From the NCBI RefSeq assembly GCF_009720745.1, contig NZ_WNKX01000003.1, positions 248,001-312,000 of the forward strand: a stretch of 64,000 nt of DNA, given 5' to 3'. Below the pieces are notes generated by a model. The model saw only the letters and a program-made list of their open reading frames with translations, was not told the origin of the DNA and did not search any database. The translations under genes and the position numbers were made by a program. Source of the stretch: Massilia eburnea (lineage in GTDB: Bacteria > Pseudomonadota > Gammaproteobacteria > Burkholderiales > Burkholderiaceae_D). Positions 53,626-63,703 of the stretch are shown one piece after another. Positions within the stretch are counted from its first letter, which is position 1. Every line of letters starts with the position of its first letter.

Positions 53626-54286
53626 CCCGAGTTAAATGAACGACCGAATCGAGTAGTCTTGAATGTGCAATATCCGGTGGGTCGACAATCTACGATCAGG
53701 GCTGCCAACTGACCGGACAAATGCAGGGCAACGGTGCCGAGCCGAAGCCGGGCGACGCAGCGAATTCGGTGATTTGAGTGGAAGGTATCCGAATTTCAAT
53801 TCTCATTGAGCAGACAATCTTCCTGTCAAATATAAGTGAAGTGCGGCAACTAGTCGCTAACCCAGCACCGTTGAAACGTCCCTATTTCCGCGGGGTGCCG
53901 AACCCTACAGTCCATTGAAATTGTCGGTAGCTTTTCATACCATTTTTGTACCAAGCAAACTCCGGTTTCCCTAGCAAATGCAAGTCTCTTTTTTCATAAA
54001 TAATATCTAAGATCCCATCTATTCTCCTGGCGACCACCCCTGCAGTGCGACTGCAGTGATCTGCCGCAACCGACGGATCGGGCAACGCGAGCAACTGCCC
54101 GCGACGCCAGCAGCCCTTCCCGCTGGTTAACCGAGACCCGCACACTCACGCATGCCCAGCGGGCTATGCAGCATGGCACGACAAGCATCGCGCTGTCGGC
54201 GACGTAAATACGTTGTCCGTGGCCAGGCAAATCCGGGGCGCTGGTGCTAAGTTTGTCACAGTCCTTCAACCTGTAGCAGAGACGAC
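53626..54286. other. 661-base boundary region before the integrase
   Basis: No supported gene. The 3' part of the minus frame 53882-54145 (IYEKRDLHLLGKPEFAWYKN, then a short Gly/Arg-rich end) looks more protein-like than its surroundings and may be the end of a gene cut by the element. No tRNA or obvious attachment repeat was found by eye. Confidence 0.45.
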
Positions 54287-55459
54287 GTGGCGCATAAGCT
54301 CGACACCATTACCGCGCGGAACAAACTGCCGCCGCGGCGAGAGCCCTACTGGGTGCGCATTACCAAAGGCTGTTACCTTGGCTACCGGCGCATGGCCGCG
54401 GACTCGCCTGGCACCTGGCTGGTACGCTGCAGGCGGCCGGGCGGCGAACTAGTCCAGACCAGCGTTGGCGCACTGGAACAGCACCGTCCCCACGAGCGCT
54501 TTGACAAGGCCGTGGACGCGGCACGGGCCTGGTACGAAGCAAATCTGCCCCCCGACGTTGCGCGCTCCGGCCCCATGTCGGTGAAAGAGGCTTGCGCCGA
54601 CTACCTCCAGCACGTACGGGAACGTAAAGGCGACAAACCCGCCGAAGACTTGTTGGAGCGCTACCGTCGCTGGGTCTGGGGCGACCCAATCCGCAAGATC
54701 GAACTGGCAATGCTCACGCGCGAGCATGTCAGCGCCTTTCGCCGCCGGATGGTCGAGGCGCCGATCAAAGTCGGTTCGGCGGGCAAAACGCGCGCGCGCT
54801 CAAAGGACACCGTCAACCGCGATCTCGCCGCACTGCGTGCCGCGCTCAATTACGCCTTCGCCCAAGGCAAGGTACCGACCGATGCCGCCTGGCGCGAACC
54901 GCTCAAGGCCTTCAAGGGTGTCAGCAAACGCAGGGACCAATACCTGGATCGCGAGCAGCGCCGCGCCTTGATCCAGGCGGCGCCGGCGGACCTCACATTG
55001 TTCCTGACCGGACTTGCGATTCTTCCCGTGCGGCCAGGTGCGCTGGCAACTTTGTGCGTCCGGGATTTTGACGTGCGTCTGAACGTCCTGACCATTGGCC
55101 AAGATAAAAGCGGGCGCGACCGCAGGATCAAGCTCCCGCCCGAAAGCGCAGCCATCCTCAAGACGGCGTCTGAAGGCAAGGAACCCGAAGCGCCACTTTT
55201 TACGCGCAGCGATGGCCGTGCCTGGAACAAGGACGCGTGGAAAGGGCCGATCAAGGATGCGGTGAAGGCCGCCGGCCTTCCTCCTTCGACCACCGCCTAC
55301 ACGCTGCGGCACAGCGTGATCAGCGACCTGGTGCACGGCGGACTCGACCTGCTGACGGTCGCCCAGATCAGCGGCACTTCGGTCGCCATGATCGAGAAGC
55401 ATTACGGCCACCTGCGGGCCGATCTCGCGGCGATCGCACTGGCGGGCCTCACCCTTTGA
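54287..55459 (+). CDS. Tyrosine-type site-specific integrase
   Basis: A 390 aa recombinase starting with GTG at 54287. The N-terminal SAM-like core-binding region (MSVKEACADYLQHVRERKGD) precedes the catalytic domain. Catalytic residues are visible: Arg249 in LPVRPGALATL, Arg341-His342 in AYTLRHSVI (Tyr replaces the usual first His), and Tyr373 in EKHYGHLRAD. It presumably integrates and excises the element on its right. The nucleic acid attachment site is not seen. Confidence 0.92.
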   Translation: MAHKLDTITARNKLPPRREPYWVRITKGCYLGYRRMAADSPGTWLVRCRRPGGELVQTSVGALEQHRPHERFDKAVDAARAWYEANLPPDVARSGPMSVKEACADYLQHVRERKGDKPAEDLLERYRRWVWGDPIRKIELAMLTREHVSAFRRRMVEAPIKVGSAGKTRARSKDTVNRDLAALRAALNYAFAQGKVPTDAAWREPLKAFKGVSKRRDQYLDREQRRALIQAAPADLTLFLTGLAILPVRPGALATLCVRDFDVRLNVLTIGQDKSGRDRRIKLPPESAAILKTASEGKEPEAPLFTRSDGRAWNKDAWKGPIKDAVKAAGLPPSTTAYTLRHSVISDLVHGGLDLLTVAQISGTSVAMIEKHYGHLRADLAAIALAGLTL

Positions 55460-55823
55460 TGCTGTCATGCTCCAACGTACCCATGCCGCAGTCGCAACCA
55501 AAGGGATGAAGCGTATTCGGCGCAGCTGAATATCTTCAATCCGGCTGTCCAGCAATCCGTTCCGGTGAAAACCTGGTTGGCAATCCGTTCAGCCGACCAA
55601 AACGGCCTCTCGGTTGCGCCCCCAACAGGAAACCACGAGGCACAGATGCTCGCCAACTACCTCCAGGACAAGCTACTGTTGCTTGCACTGTAGTCTCCTA
55701 GTGCCCCGACTGCAAGCATCGTGCACCGGAAAAGCACGCTGTTCGCGTGGCGCTTTCGTGTGGCTTGACTGCAAGGCGGGCGGGATCATCGTACGCACTC
55801 CCAACTTGATGGAGATGCGCACC
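55460..55823. other. 364 bases between integrase and recombinase-like gene
   Basis: Open frames continue from 55614 into the next gene but lack a ribosome binding site. Nothing else supported. Confidence 0.4.
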
Positions 55824-56795
55824 ATGAACCAGGACAGTCTAAAGATTGCATCGGGCATGCTTCGCGCCGTGGTCGCCGGAGCATCGTGTGACGACGTGGC
55901 CAAGCAATACGGTGCATCCAAATCCGCCGTATCCCAGCGCATACGTCTGCTGGCGAGCACGTTGCAGCAGATCGTCGGCGTCGATGGCGTCGATGAAGAT
56001 GTGTCACCCTCCGCTCGCTTGATTCGAGAGCACGGCGAATCCTATCTCGAGGCGCTGGACCACTTCGTCCCCGACGCAGCCATACCGCCCAGTGAAGGCG
56101 ACCAGCAAGCCGTGGCGGCACACCTCCAGTATCTCGTCCAAAGGATTCAACGACACAGCCGATGCGTTCAACGTGATACCGCCCTCCTCCTCACGCTGTT
56201 CTCGACGGCTGCCAAACCGCTCGAAATTGCCCAGTTGGAGGTGCGCGACTATCTCGATGCTGCCGGTGCCGTCAGGGAGCGCGCTACGATCCGCGCACAG
56301 ATCGCGATCAACCATTGCGAACGCATCCTCCATTTCCGCAATAACGCCACCAACGCGGCCATCGATGCCTACCTGGCCGAACGTGTGACCCATGGTCAGG
56401 GTACGCACCTCGCCTTGACCTATCGCGGCCTTGATCCGCACAGCCGCTTGTTCCTCACGCGCAGCGGGGACGCCTTCCAGGTAAAACAGGCCGGCACCCA
56501 CTCGCACCATGCGGTATGCAAAGAGATTCACGAGATCTTTCGACGCATCTTTGCACTCGGCGGCCACTCCGGCATCAACACGGCGATGGCGCGCCGCCTC
56601 GCGGCATACCGCCTGCACGTCGATGGCGCGAATGCAGAAGAAATCGGCGCGGCACTCGGTGTGAAGATACTCGCCGTCCATAAACTGTTGCAGCCATTCG
56701 AGGGCAGATCGCGTCCGCCACGCGTGATTGCAAACGCGATTAATGTCGCAAGTTCCTTTTCCGGAGGCAGGCCAGCGGTTGGCAGGACGGCATGA
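55824..56795 (+). CDS. Recombinase-like protein with a helix-turn-helix and no visible catalytic residues
   Basis: A 323 aa protein starting MNQDSLKIASGMLRAVVAGA, after GGAGATGCGCACC. The N-terminal ~50 residues contain a helix-turn-helix (CDDVAKQYGASKSAVSQRIR). The rest follows the layout of a tyrosine recombinase catalytic domain: TAAKPLEIAQLEVRDYL, RNNATNAAIDAYLAERV, then ARRLAAYRLHVDGANAEEIG. The places of the catalytic Arg, His-x-x-Arg and Tyr do not carry those residues. It may be a DNA-binding accessory factor or a regulator of the element. Confidence 0.7.
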   Translation: MNQDSLKIASGMLRAVVAGASCDDVAKQYGASKSAVSQRIRLLASTLQQIVGVDGVDEDVSPSARLIREHGESYLEALDHFVPDAAIPPSEGDQQAVAAHLQYLVQRIQRHSRCVQRDTALLLTLFSTAAKPLEIAQLEVRDYLDAAGAVRERATIRAQIAINHCERILHFRNNATNAAIDAYLAERVTHGQGTHLALTYRGLDPHSRLFLTRSGDAFQVKQAGTHSHHAVCKEIHEIFRRIFALGGHSGINTAMARRLAAYRLHVDGANAEEIGAALGVKILAVHKLLQPFEGRSRPPRVIANAINVASSFSGGRPAVGRTA

Positions 56796-56861
56796 GGGTT
56801 GAAGCACGCGCGGGCGATGGGAGCATGGACGCATGATCCACTTGTTCCCAAGGAGCCAACC

Positions 56862-58187
56862 ATGGACCAACAGAATCCGCCGTCACTGTCAGCACCAACC
56901 GTCCCCATTACCCTGCTGGGCCAGCGCGAACCGCGCATACCGACGGCGGGGAAAATTCGCGCTGGCATCAAAGTCCTCACCAAGAAAGCGGCAAGCAATC
57001 CGCGCGTTAAAGCGCTGTATGACGACGGCGTGGTCAGCAATGCCACCTTCGACGAGATCGAGCGCAAGATCATTGAGGCCTTCCCGGGCATAGAGAATCC
57101 ACTCGTCCCGAAGAATGTGGCGTGGTTTACCGTTCGTCCCAACGACTTTCCCAATCCCGCACTCGCGGACCAGATCCTTGCCCTGTACGGCGAAGACCGC
57201 GGCGACGGCATCCGCCGCCTCTATCGATTCCCTGTCATGTTCCCAGCCGATCGCTGGCAGGCGGTGATGCCGCATGAACTGGCCTGCTGGTCGCGTAACG
57301 AGAAGCGCTACTGGAGCGAGTATGGCAGCGACGGCCATACCCGGTTCTGCAAGATGCATGCACCCGCGCGCATCGACGAACGCACGCGGCGCGTGGTCCG
57401 CACCTTTGGAGGACGCGGCACGCAGCTTCGTCCTGAGAACGACGGTCGTTGTGATCCTGAGAATTGCCCGGAATTCCAGGGCAGGCACTGCAACCTCACG
57501 GGCCGCTTCATTTTCTACATTCCGGGCATCAAGTCGCTCGACGCCTTCGAATTGCACACCAACAGCTTTTACGCCCTCTCCCGCGCCATTGAGCGCTTTG
57601 AAACCATCGCATTCCTGCGCGGGGGACGGCTTGCGGGTTTCCTGGATCGCCGGCACACGCCATTCTTCCTGACCAAGAAGCTGCGTGAAGTGTCCCATCT
57701 GGATCCTAAAACCGGCCAACCGGTGCGCAGCGCGCATTGGATCATCGAGCTGGAGGCGCCGATTGACGTTTCCGCCCTCCTGATTGAGCAGGACCGCGAT
57801 GCGGCCATCCAGTTGGCCGAGGACGCCGTGCGAACGCTGCAAGGCGAAGCGTCCCGCGATCTGCAGGTGCCTGCCCTGCAGGTCGCTCCAAGCGCGACGG
57901 AAACGTTCGCACCCTGCGCCCCCACACTGGATGCTCCCCAAGCCCCTACCGCCACCGGTGAGGGTGCGCCGGCGTCAACGCCAGCAGCCGGCACTGAGGC
58001 GATCTACGCCCTGGCGGCCACGCTTGGCGTATCGCCGGAGCGCCTGGACGCCTATGCCGACTGGCACTGGGGCGTCGGCTGGCGCCGCAACGCACAGGGT
58101 AGTGCACGCGTCCTGGCCGAGTTGGAGGATTTCCGGTCTGACCCACAAGGCTTGATCGACAAGATCGCCGCCGAAATCGGCGAATAG
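56862..58187 (+). CDS. Cys-rich protein, recombination-directionality-factor-like (Gp3-like)
   Basis: A 441 aa protein starting MDQQNPPSLSAPTVPITLLG after AAGGAG. It carries four cysteines, Cys163, Cys197, Cys202 and Cys210 (RCDPENCPEFQGRHCNLTG), probably a zinc site. The part GRFIFYIPGIKSLDAFELHT with SFYALSRAIERFETIAF resembles the metal-binding/Gp3-like proteins often named hydrolase or metal-binding protein in mobile elements. A C-terminal helical tail (TLGVSPERLDAYADWHWGVG) follows a Pro/Ala linker. It may control excision direction; unproven. Confidence 0.65.
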   Translation: MDQQNPPSLSAPTVPITLLGQREPRIPTAGKIRAGIKVLTKKAASNPRVKALYDDGVVSNATFDEIERKIIEAFPGIENPLVPKNVAWFTVRPNDFPNPALADQILALYGEDRGDGIRRLYRFPVMFPADRWQAVMPHELACWSRNEKRYWSEYGSDGHTRFCKMHAPARIDERTRRVVRTFGGRGTQLRPENDGRCDPENCPEFQGRHCNLTGRFIFYIPGIKSLDAFELHTNSFYALSRAIERFETIAFLRGGRLAGFLDRRHTPFFLTKKLREVSHLDPKTGQPVRSAHWIIELEAPIDVSALLIEQDRDAAIQLAEDAVRTLQGEASRDLQVPALQVAPSATETFAPCAPTLDAPQAPTATGEGAPASTPAAGTEAIYALAATLGVSPERLDAYADWHWGVGWRRNAQGSARVLAELEDFRSDPQGLIDKIAAEIGE

Positions 58188-58214
58188 CGGAAAACGCCAC
58201 ATCTGGAGGCCATC

Positions 58215-59519
58215 ATGTCATTGCGCATCGCCCACTTTTCCGACCTGCACTACGCTGACGAGACGCTGGTGGAGGTCGACCGCTGTTTCACCCATGCCGT
58301 CGACCACGCCATCGCCGCGCAAGTCGACGTCGCGATCATCACCGGCGATACGACGGATCATGCCTTGAGCGCGCATTCTCCTGCCGTCTTTGCGCTAGCG
58401 CGCCAGATTCAGCGGTTGGCCAACCATTGCCCGGTCCTCATGCTGCAAGGCACCTACAGCCACGAACCACCCGGCTTCCTCTCGCTGTTTCCGCTGATTC
58501 GCGGCAAACATCCCATCTGGGTTGCCGATCACATTCAGCAGGTCGCCCTGACTGAAGGGGGCAACTGGATTGCCTCGGCCAGCTGGCAGTTTGAGACAAT
58601 GCCCCGCGCAACGCGTCTCATGTGTACCTGCATCCCGACGCAAAATCGCGCCGCACTGGCCACCTCGGTGGGTGCACCCGACGTCGCCGGCGCCATGGGC
58701 AACCAGGTGACCCAGGTGCTGGCTGGTTACGCGCAAGGTCATCTGGCGGCCCGCCAGGCTGGCATACCTGTCGCGCTGCTGTCACATGGCACGGTCCATG
58801 GTTGCGTCACCGAGCATGGCGTCCCCATGGCCGGATCGGACCATGAATTCACCACCGGGGCGTTGTTTGACGCGGAAGCCACCGCTGTGATGCTTGGCCA
58901 TATCCATCGACACCAGTCATGGACGCAAAACGGACGGCGTATCGCCTACGCCGGTTCGATTGGACGCCTGCACTATGGGGAGGATGGCGACAAAGGGGCA
59001 CTGATCTGGGATGTCGATGCCAACACCGCCGGCACCGCCCTGCACCCGACACCAGCCAGGCGCACGCTGGATATCAGCTTCGATGGCCCACCAGATCTGG
59101 ACAAGTTGACCCAATTCGTCGCAGCACACGTCATTGAAGGAGCCTGGGTGCGCGTGCGCTGGCAGGTGCTGGAAGAGGAGCGGGCATCGGTTGATCGCGC
59201 CCGCATCGAAGGACTGTTGGCCGGTGCATCCGGCGTCAAGCTGGAAGGCCGCATTATCCCAGTCGTCAGGGCAAGAGCCGCAGGCATCGCCCGCGAGCTT
59301 TCATTGCCACGGCAGATCGCCCATTGGGCGGAAGTGACTGGCGTCGATGGATCTGACCTGCTCGCGTGCTTTGAGCAACTGCGCGAAGAGAACCCCGACA
59401 TGATCGCACAGAGGATCCTGCAACAATCGGCGCTGCCGGTGCCTGCCGATATCGCTGCCGCGCCACGGTCACAATCGGTCAGTCCTGGCACCATCGAACC
59501 ACTGCCCCTCTTGCTCTGA
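58215..59519 (+). CDS. SbcD/Mre11-like metallophosphoesterase
   Basis: A 434 aa nuclease-like protein. Motifs in order: FSDLHYA (Asp10, His12), ITGDTTDH (Asp45), LQGTYSHE where the family normally has GNHD (Gly79-His83), SHG (His191) and GHIHRH (His229, His231). The variant third motif lacks the Asn ligand of SbcD. Starts 27 bases after the RDF-like gene and precedes its ATPase partner by 51 bases. Together they would form an Mre11/Rad50-type DNA end-processing complex serving the element. Confidence 0.9.
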   Translation: MSLRIAHFSDLHYADETLVEVDRCFTHAVDHAIAAQVDVAIITGDTTDHALSAHSPAVFALARQIQRLANHCPVLMLQGTYSHEPPGFLSLFPLIRGKHPIWVADHIQQVALTEGGNWIASASWQFETMPRATRLMCTCIPTQNRAALATSVGAPDVAGAMGNQVTQVLAGYAQGHLAARQAGIPVALLSHGTVHGCVTEHGVPMAGSDHEFTTGALFDAEATAVMLGHIHRHQSWTQNGRRIAYAGSIGRLHYGEDGDKGALIWDVDANTAGTALHPTPARRTLDISFDGPPDLDKLTQFVAAHVIEGAWVRVRWQVLEEERASVDRARIEGLLAGASGVKLEGRIIPVVRARAAGIARELSLPRQIAHWAEVTGVDGSDLLACFEQLREENPDMIAQRILQQSALPVPADIAAAPRSQSVSPGTIEPLPLLL

Positions 59520-59570
59520 CAAACAATCGTTCGATACTGGCTCCCGGCAATTACATGAAAGGCCCCCGCC

Positions 59571-62018
59571 ATGACCCCGCTTTCTTTGACTTTGACCGGC
59601 TTCAAAGGCATTCGTGATGGCCTTGGACGCACATCCATCACGATCGACTTCGCCGAACTGACACAAGGCGCAGAACTGGTCGCCATCACCGGCCGCAACG
59701 GACGCGGAAAATCGACCATTCTGGATAACATGACGCCCTACCCCGTCATGCCCTCCAAGGCTGGCGGCGACGGACTGGGCGCGTTTTCGTACTATGACGA
59801 GATCTACCTTCCGGAAAGCCAGAAGGAATTGATCTGGGCAATGGGCGACGCGCGCTACCGCAGCCACATCGTGATCCGGGACCAAGGCAAACGTAAAACT
59901 GAAGCGTACTTGCATACGTACCGGGAAGGTCGCTGGCACCCCGTACGGCTGGAGGACGGCACACTCTCTGACGGGCGAATGGAAACCTATCAGCGCTGCG
60001 TCGAAGGCATCGCGGGCCGTTGCGCGACGTTCCTGAGCACCGCATTTTCCGCTCAGAACCGCCGCCAATTGGCTTCCTTTCGACATGCCGAGATTAAGAG
60101 CCTCCTGGCAGACCTGCTGGGCCTGGATGCGATTCGCGCTCAAGGCGAGCAGGCGAACGACACACTCCGGTTACTGCGCGCGGGCCTCCTGGGCTTGCGC
60201 CAGGCACAGACCAACCACCAGGCTGAATGTGCCAGGCTGGACACCCAGTTGCACAGCCTGGACGACGCGTCCCAACAGCTTGCACTCGCACGCCAGAACC
60301 AACAAAACGCCGCCGAGCGCCGCGAAGCGCGACGCGCCGAGTTGGCAAGACTCACTGCATGGCGCGAATCGGACAGCGTGCATGCGGCACGACGCCAGCA
60401 ACTGCGACAAGAACGGCGTCATGCCATGGAGCTGGACCAGACGGCGCAGATTGATATCGATCAGCAGGAACGCGACACCAGGGCGGGCATCACGCGGCTT
60501 GAGCAAAACGCGGCACAGCGCGCGGCGCAACGCGAGCTCAACCTGGCGTCCCAGCGAGCGCAACTCGCCACGCTACGCCGTACCATCCACAGTGGCCGCC
60601 ATGTCCAGCGTGCGGTCACGCGGCAGGCGTTGCTGCGCGTTGTGCTGCAGACGCGCGACCAGGCATTGGCGCATGCAGCGCAACGGGTCGCTAGACATGA
60701 CGCGATCGACGCCGAGATCGTGGTCAAGGAGGCGGCTCTGGTGGCGCTTGAACGAGAAGCCGGGCAGGCAGCGCTGTCCGAACAACAGCTGCGCCGCCGC
60801 TTCGGCCTGACGAATGAAGTGCCCTGTTCCGGCACGCATTTGCAAGCGCACTGCAAACTATTGGCCGATGCGCGGGCGGCAAAGCCCCTGCTTCCCGACG
60901 CTTCAGCAAGCATCGCCAAGCTGGAACATGATCGGCAGGCATTGCGCTGCGCGTTGCTCAAGCTCAAGGCACAGGCCGCCCTCGGCGCAGGCGTGCGGGA
61001 TGCACTCCGGGTAGCGCAGGCCAAACGCTGTCGCACCGAGGCGCGGTTATCATGGGAGCTTCAGTTGGCGGCACGGCAGGCAGATATTGCGCAAGCCAAG
61101 AACCTGGTCACCGAGATCGAAGAGCGTCTGTCGGCCTTACTGCACGAGGCGCCGGCCGAACAGGCTGTTTTTGACGCCGAAGCGGCGACTCTGGGGTCCC
61201 GGCTCGCAGACCTGGGGCGGCGCAGGTCAGAACAGTATGATCGCCACAGGACGTCGTTGGCCCGGATTGACGCGCTCCTGACCGAACTGCCACCTGCGTT
61301 CGACGACGCTGCGCTGGCCCGTGCCGTCGCGGCTAACGCCCAGGCTGCGGCGTTCCACGCCAGCGCGGAACAGGCGCTGGAAGCGGCGCTGGCCGCCGTG
61401 CAACGCCGTGAAGCACTGCAGCATCAGCGCGCCCAATGCAGCGCGCATTGCCTCGCCCTCGATCGCCAGATCTCCAGGGTCGAGGACGAGATCGTCCGCT
61501 GGTCCCTATTTGCCAAATGCATGGGCAACGATGGCATCATCGCGCTGGCCATTGACGATGCTGGTCCCGAACTATCGTCGAGGACCAATCAGCTGCTGCT
61601 GTCCTGTTATGGTGCGCGTTTCACGGTTGCGATCAACACCCAGCTTGCCAACGCCAAAGGTGACGTGAAGGAAGGGTTCGAGATCACCGTGCACGACGCA
61701 ATGCGCAACACCTCCAAGAACGTCGCCAAGATGAGCGGTGGCGAGCGCATCTGGATCAACGAATGCCTGACGCGCGCGATGGCGCTCTACCTGGCCGAAG
61801 CATCCACCTGCCGCTCCAGCACCCTGTTTTCGGATGAGGCCGACGGTGCATTTGATGCTCAGCATAAGCGCCAATTCATGGCCATGAAACGCGAAGTGCT
61901 GCGCATCGGTGGCTACACTCAGGAATATTTCATTTCTCACACATCGGAACTCAGCGCCATGGCCGATGCCGTGATCGATTTGGATCAGTACATATCGACC
62001 GACGTGCCGATCGACTAG
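59571..62018 (+). CDS. SbcC/Rad50-like ATPase
   Basis: An 815 aa ATPase. The Walker A is GRNGRGKS (residues 41-48), and long charged coiled coils fill about residues 190-660. The ABC signature is SGGER (722-726), Walker B ends in Asp755-Glu756 of LFSDEADGAFD. A C-x8-C pair (Cys419, Cys428) lies at the coil apex where Rad50 has a C-x2-C zinc hook. The protein is shorter than E. coli SbcC. It is the partner of the upstream nuclease. Confidence 0.92.
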   Translation: MTPLSLTLTGFKGIRDGLGRTSITIDFAELTQGAELVAITGRNGRGKSTILDNMTPYPVMPSKAGGDGLGAFSYYDEIYLPESQKELIWAMGDARYRSHIVIRDQGKRKTEAYLHTYREGRWHPVRLEDGTLSDGRMETYQRCVEGIAGRCATFLSTAFSAQNRRQLASFRHAEIKSLLADLLGLDAIRAQGEQANDTLRLLRAGLLGLRQAQTNHQAECARLDTQLHSLDDASQQLALARQNQQNAAERREARRAELARLTAWRESDSVHAARRQQLRQERRHAMELDQTAQIDIDQQERDTRAGITRLEQNAAQRAAQRELNLASQRAQLATLRRTIHSGRHVQRAVTRQALLRVVLQTRDQALAHAAQRVARHDAIDAEIVVKEAALVALEREAGQAALSEQQLRRRFGLTNEVPCSGTHLQAHCKLLADARAAKPLLPDASASIAKLEHDRQALRCALLKLKAQAALGAGVRDALRVAQAKRCRTEARLSWELQLAARQADIAQAKNLVTEIEERLSALLHEAPAEQAVFDAEAATLGSRLADLGRRRSEQYDRHRTSLARIDALLTELPPAFDDAALARAVAANAQAAAFHASAEQALEAALAAVQRREALQHQRAQCSAHCLALDRQISRVEDEIVRWSLFAKCMGNDGIIALAIDDAGPELSSRTNQLLLSCYGARFTVAINTQLANAKGDVKEGFEITVHDAMRNTSKNVAKMSGGERIWINECLTRAMALYLAEASTCRSSTLFSDEADGAFDAQHKRQFMAMKREVLRIGGYTQEYFISHTSELSAMADAVIDLDQYISTDVPID

Positions 62019-62222
62019 CGGCCTGCCGCAACAATTCGTGCTTCGGAACGCTTTGGTTTAAACCGGTCTTCGCGCTGCGTATCGTCATCGTAGCTGTAGC
62101 CTGCCACCAACAAAACAGAAGTTGGTTGTGCGCGCGGTTCGCACCGCGAACGCTAGCGTGCTAACGTATTGACATCACCAGCCGTGGCAATTGGCCAATC
62201 GAAGCCAAGCCGAAGGGTGAAT

Positions 62223-62573
62223 ATGGAGACAATTGTGCCATTTGATCTTCCGGAACGCCGGACAGGCGTTCATATGGCAAGCGTCGTGGACGGTGCGCTC
62301 GTCCTGGCCGCGAAATGCGGTTGGCGCTATGCCATTGCCTATCTCATCAGCGAACGAGTCCCATCACCGATCATCCAGCGATTGCTTTTCGGCGGCGGAA
62401 AAGTCCGCAACCGTTCCGGCATTGCCGACGATGCGCCCAGTTGGCGGGGCCCCGACGCCGATGACATGAAAAGCCTCTTCGATTCGTTACGCCAGCGTGA
62501 GCCGACACATCCGTCGACCCAAGGCGGGCCGCCACGCGCCTCGCGCGCGTACGCACATTACGACAGCGACTAA
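62223..62573 (+). CDS. Small helical-motif protein, YLRNQ family copy 6
   Basis: A 116 aa protein starting METIVPFDLPERRTGVHMAS. The core VVDGALVLAAKCGWRYAIAY then LISERVPSPIIQRLLFGG (about residues 22-60) matches the 6378 protein. Unlike the other members it lies inside the mobile-element region, which hints that the family spreads by mobile elements or regulates them. The C-terminal half is polar. A reasonable start site (AAGGGTGAAT) precedes it. Confidence 0.7.
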   Translation: METIVPFDLPERRTGVHMASVVDGALVLAAKCGWRYAIAYLISERVPSPIIQRLLFGGGKVRNRSGIADDAPSWRGPDADDMKSLFDSLRQREPTHPSTQGGPPRASRAYAHYDSD

Positions 62574-62888
62574 GCGCCTGGAACAAGCGCCACGCGGCCT
62601 CACGAAACGTGGCGCGCACGGATGTTCCTACGCATACGGCATGGGCTATCGTACGTCAAGCAGGAGGCGCTACTCGGCCTAACCGTCCTACTATCGCCCG
62701 CACCCATCGGCTGCGCCAAGCTGCCCAACTTATCTACCTCGAAACGGCCCCCAGTCGGGCTGCTGGCAACACCTTGGGCATGCTCGCCAGCCGGCTCCCT
62801 ATGTTCAGCGAGCTCCCTCACGCACTAGACTGCGCATCCTCAGCCAGTACCATGGCCTTACGGTACGTCACGGAGAAGGGGCATCGAG
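62574..62888. other. 315 bases without a supported gene
   Basis: Frames on both strands overlap (62609-62905 plus, 62600-62821 minus) but look like shadows. The right end contains the ribosome binding site of the next gene. Confidence 0.45.
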
Positions 62889-63368
62889 ATGAGCTTGTTT
62901 ACTGAACTGTTTGCGCTGACGAAATCCAGGCGATTCACCATGATCGCCAGTTCCGATCATGACACCGGATTGCTGACCCTGTGCATGATGCCGCGCGTGA
63001 TGAACGAAACAGAAGGGCATTACTGCAAGGGCCTTACTTTGACCGCCAAGCCGGAGGACTTTGACACGGACTTCGTGACGCTCATGGCCTCATACCGTAT
63101 AAAAATCATCCCGCTCCTGGACCAAGTAAAGGAAGCGATGGACGCCATCGAGACGATGGCACGGGACGTCCAATTGGCCGGGACGTCCAATCCGTCTGCG
63201 CATTCCAGCGCGACGAGCGTGCCCTCGACATTGAAGCCGTCGATGAATGAGCCTGCCGCATTGCGCGAAAGGGCCGCGGCATACTACGCTGCGTCGGCGG
63301 GCGACTGCGACGCAGACGACGAACCAAATCTTGACTGGATGAAGAATCGACAGCCGGAGCTTTTCTAA
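62889..63368 (+). CDS. PRTRC system protein E-like
   Basis: A 159 aa protein starting MSLFTELFALTKSRRFTMIA after AAGGGGCATCGAG. The shape of the N-terminal ~90 residues (FTELFALT, TGLLTLCMMPR, KGLTLTAKPEDFDTDFVTLM, ASYR) matches my recollection of PRTRC protein E from the plasmid/island-borne PRTRC cassette. The usual next genes (PRTRC C, F, B, A) are not visible in the 600 bases that follow. It may be an orphan copy, or the rest may lie outside the window. Function unknown for the family. Confidence 0.6.
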   Translation: MSLFTELFALTKSRRFTMIASSDHDTGLLTLCMMPRVMNETEGHYCKGLTLTAKPEDFDTDFVTLMASYRIKIIPLLDQVKEAMDAIETMARDVQLAGTSNPSAHSSATSVPSTLKPSMNEPAALRERAAAYYAASAGDCDADDEPNLDWMKNRQPELF

Positions 63369-63703
63369 TCGGAGCCATGCCCATGATCATCACGCTCCCC
63401 GCCTCCTCCTCGCCCAAAAGGGATGAGCACTTCTACTGCGCTACGCGGTTCGTGGCGTCGTCATTTCAGCGCATTCTTGCAACGCAGAGTGGTCTGACGG
63501 GCACCGATTCCTACTGCCTAGCAGGCCCAGGTCCTGCTCCCAACTGGCCATTCCACTGTGCGGCTCGGCATAATTGCGGGCCACATCGAGGCATCAGCTC
63601 GCATCCGGGCGGCAGGCGGTGCGCTCCGATTTCCTTGAATGCGGGATCGGCGTCACTATCGCTGACACGAAGGTCACCGGGCGCCCCACATACCGAAAGA
63701 GAA

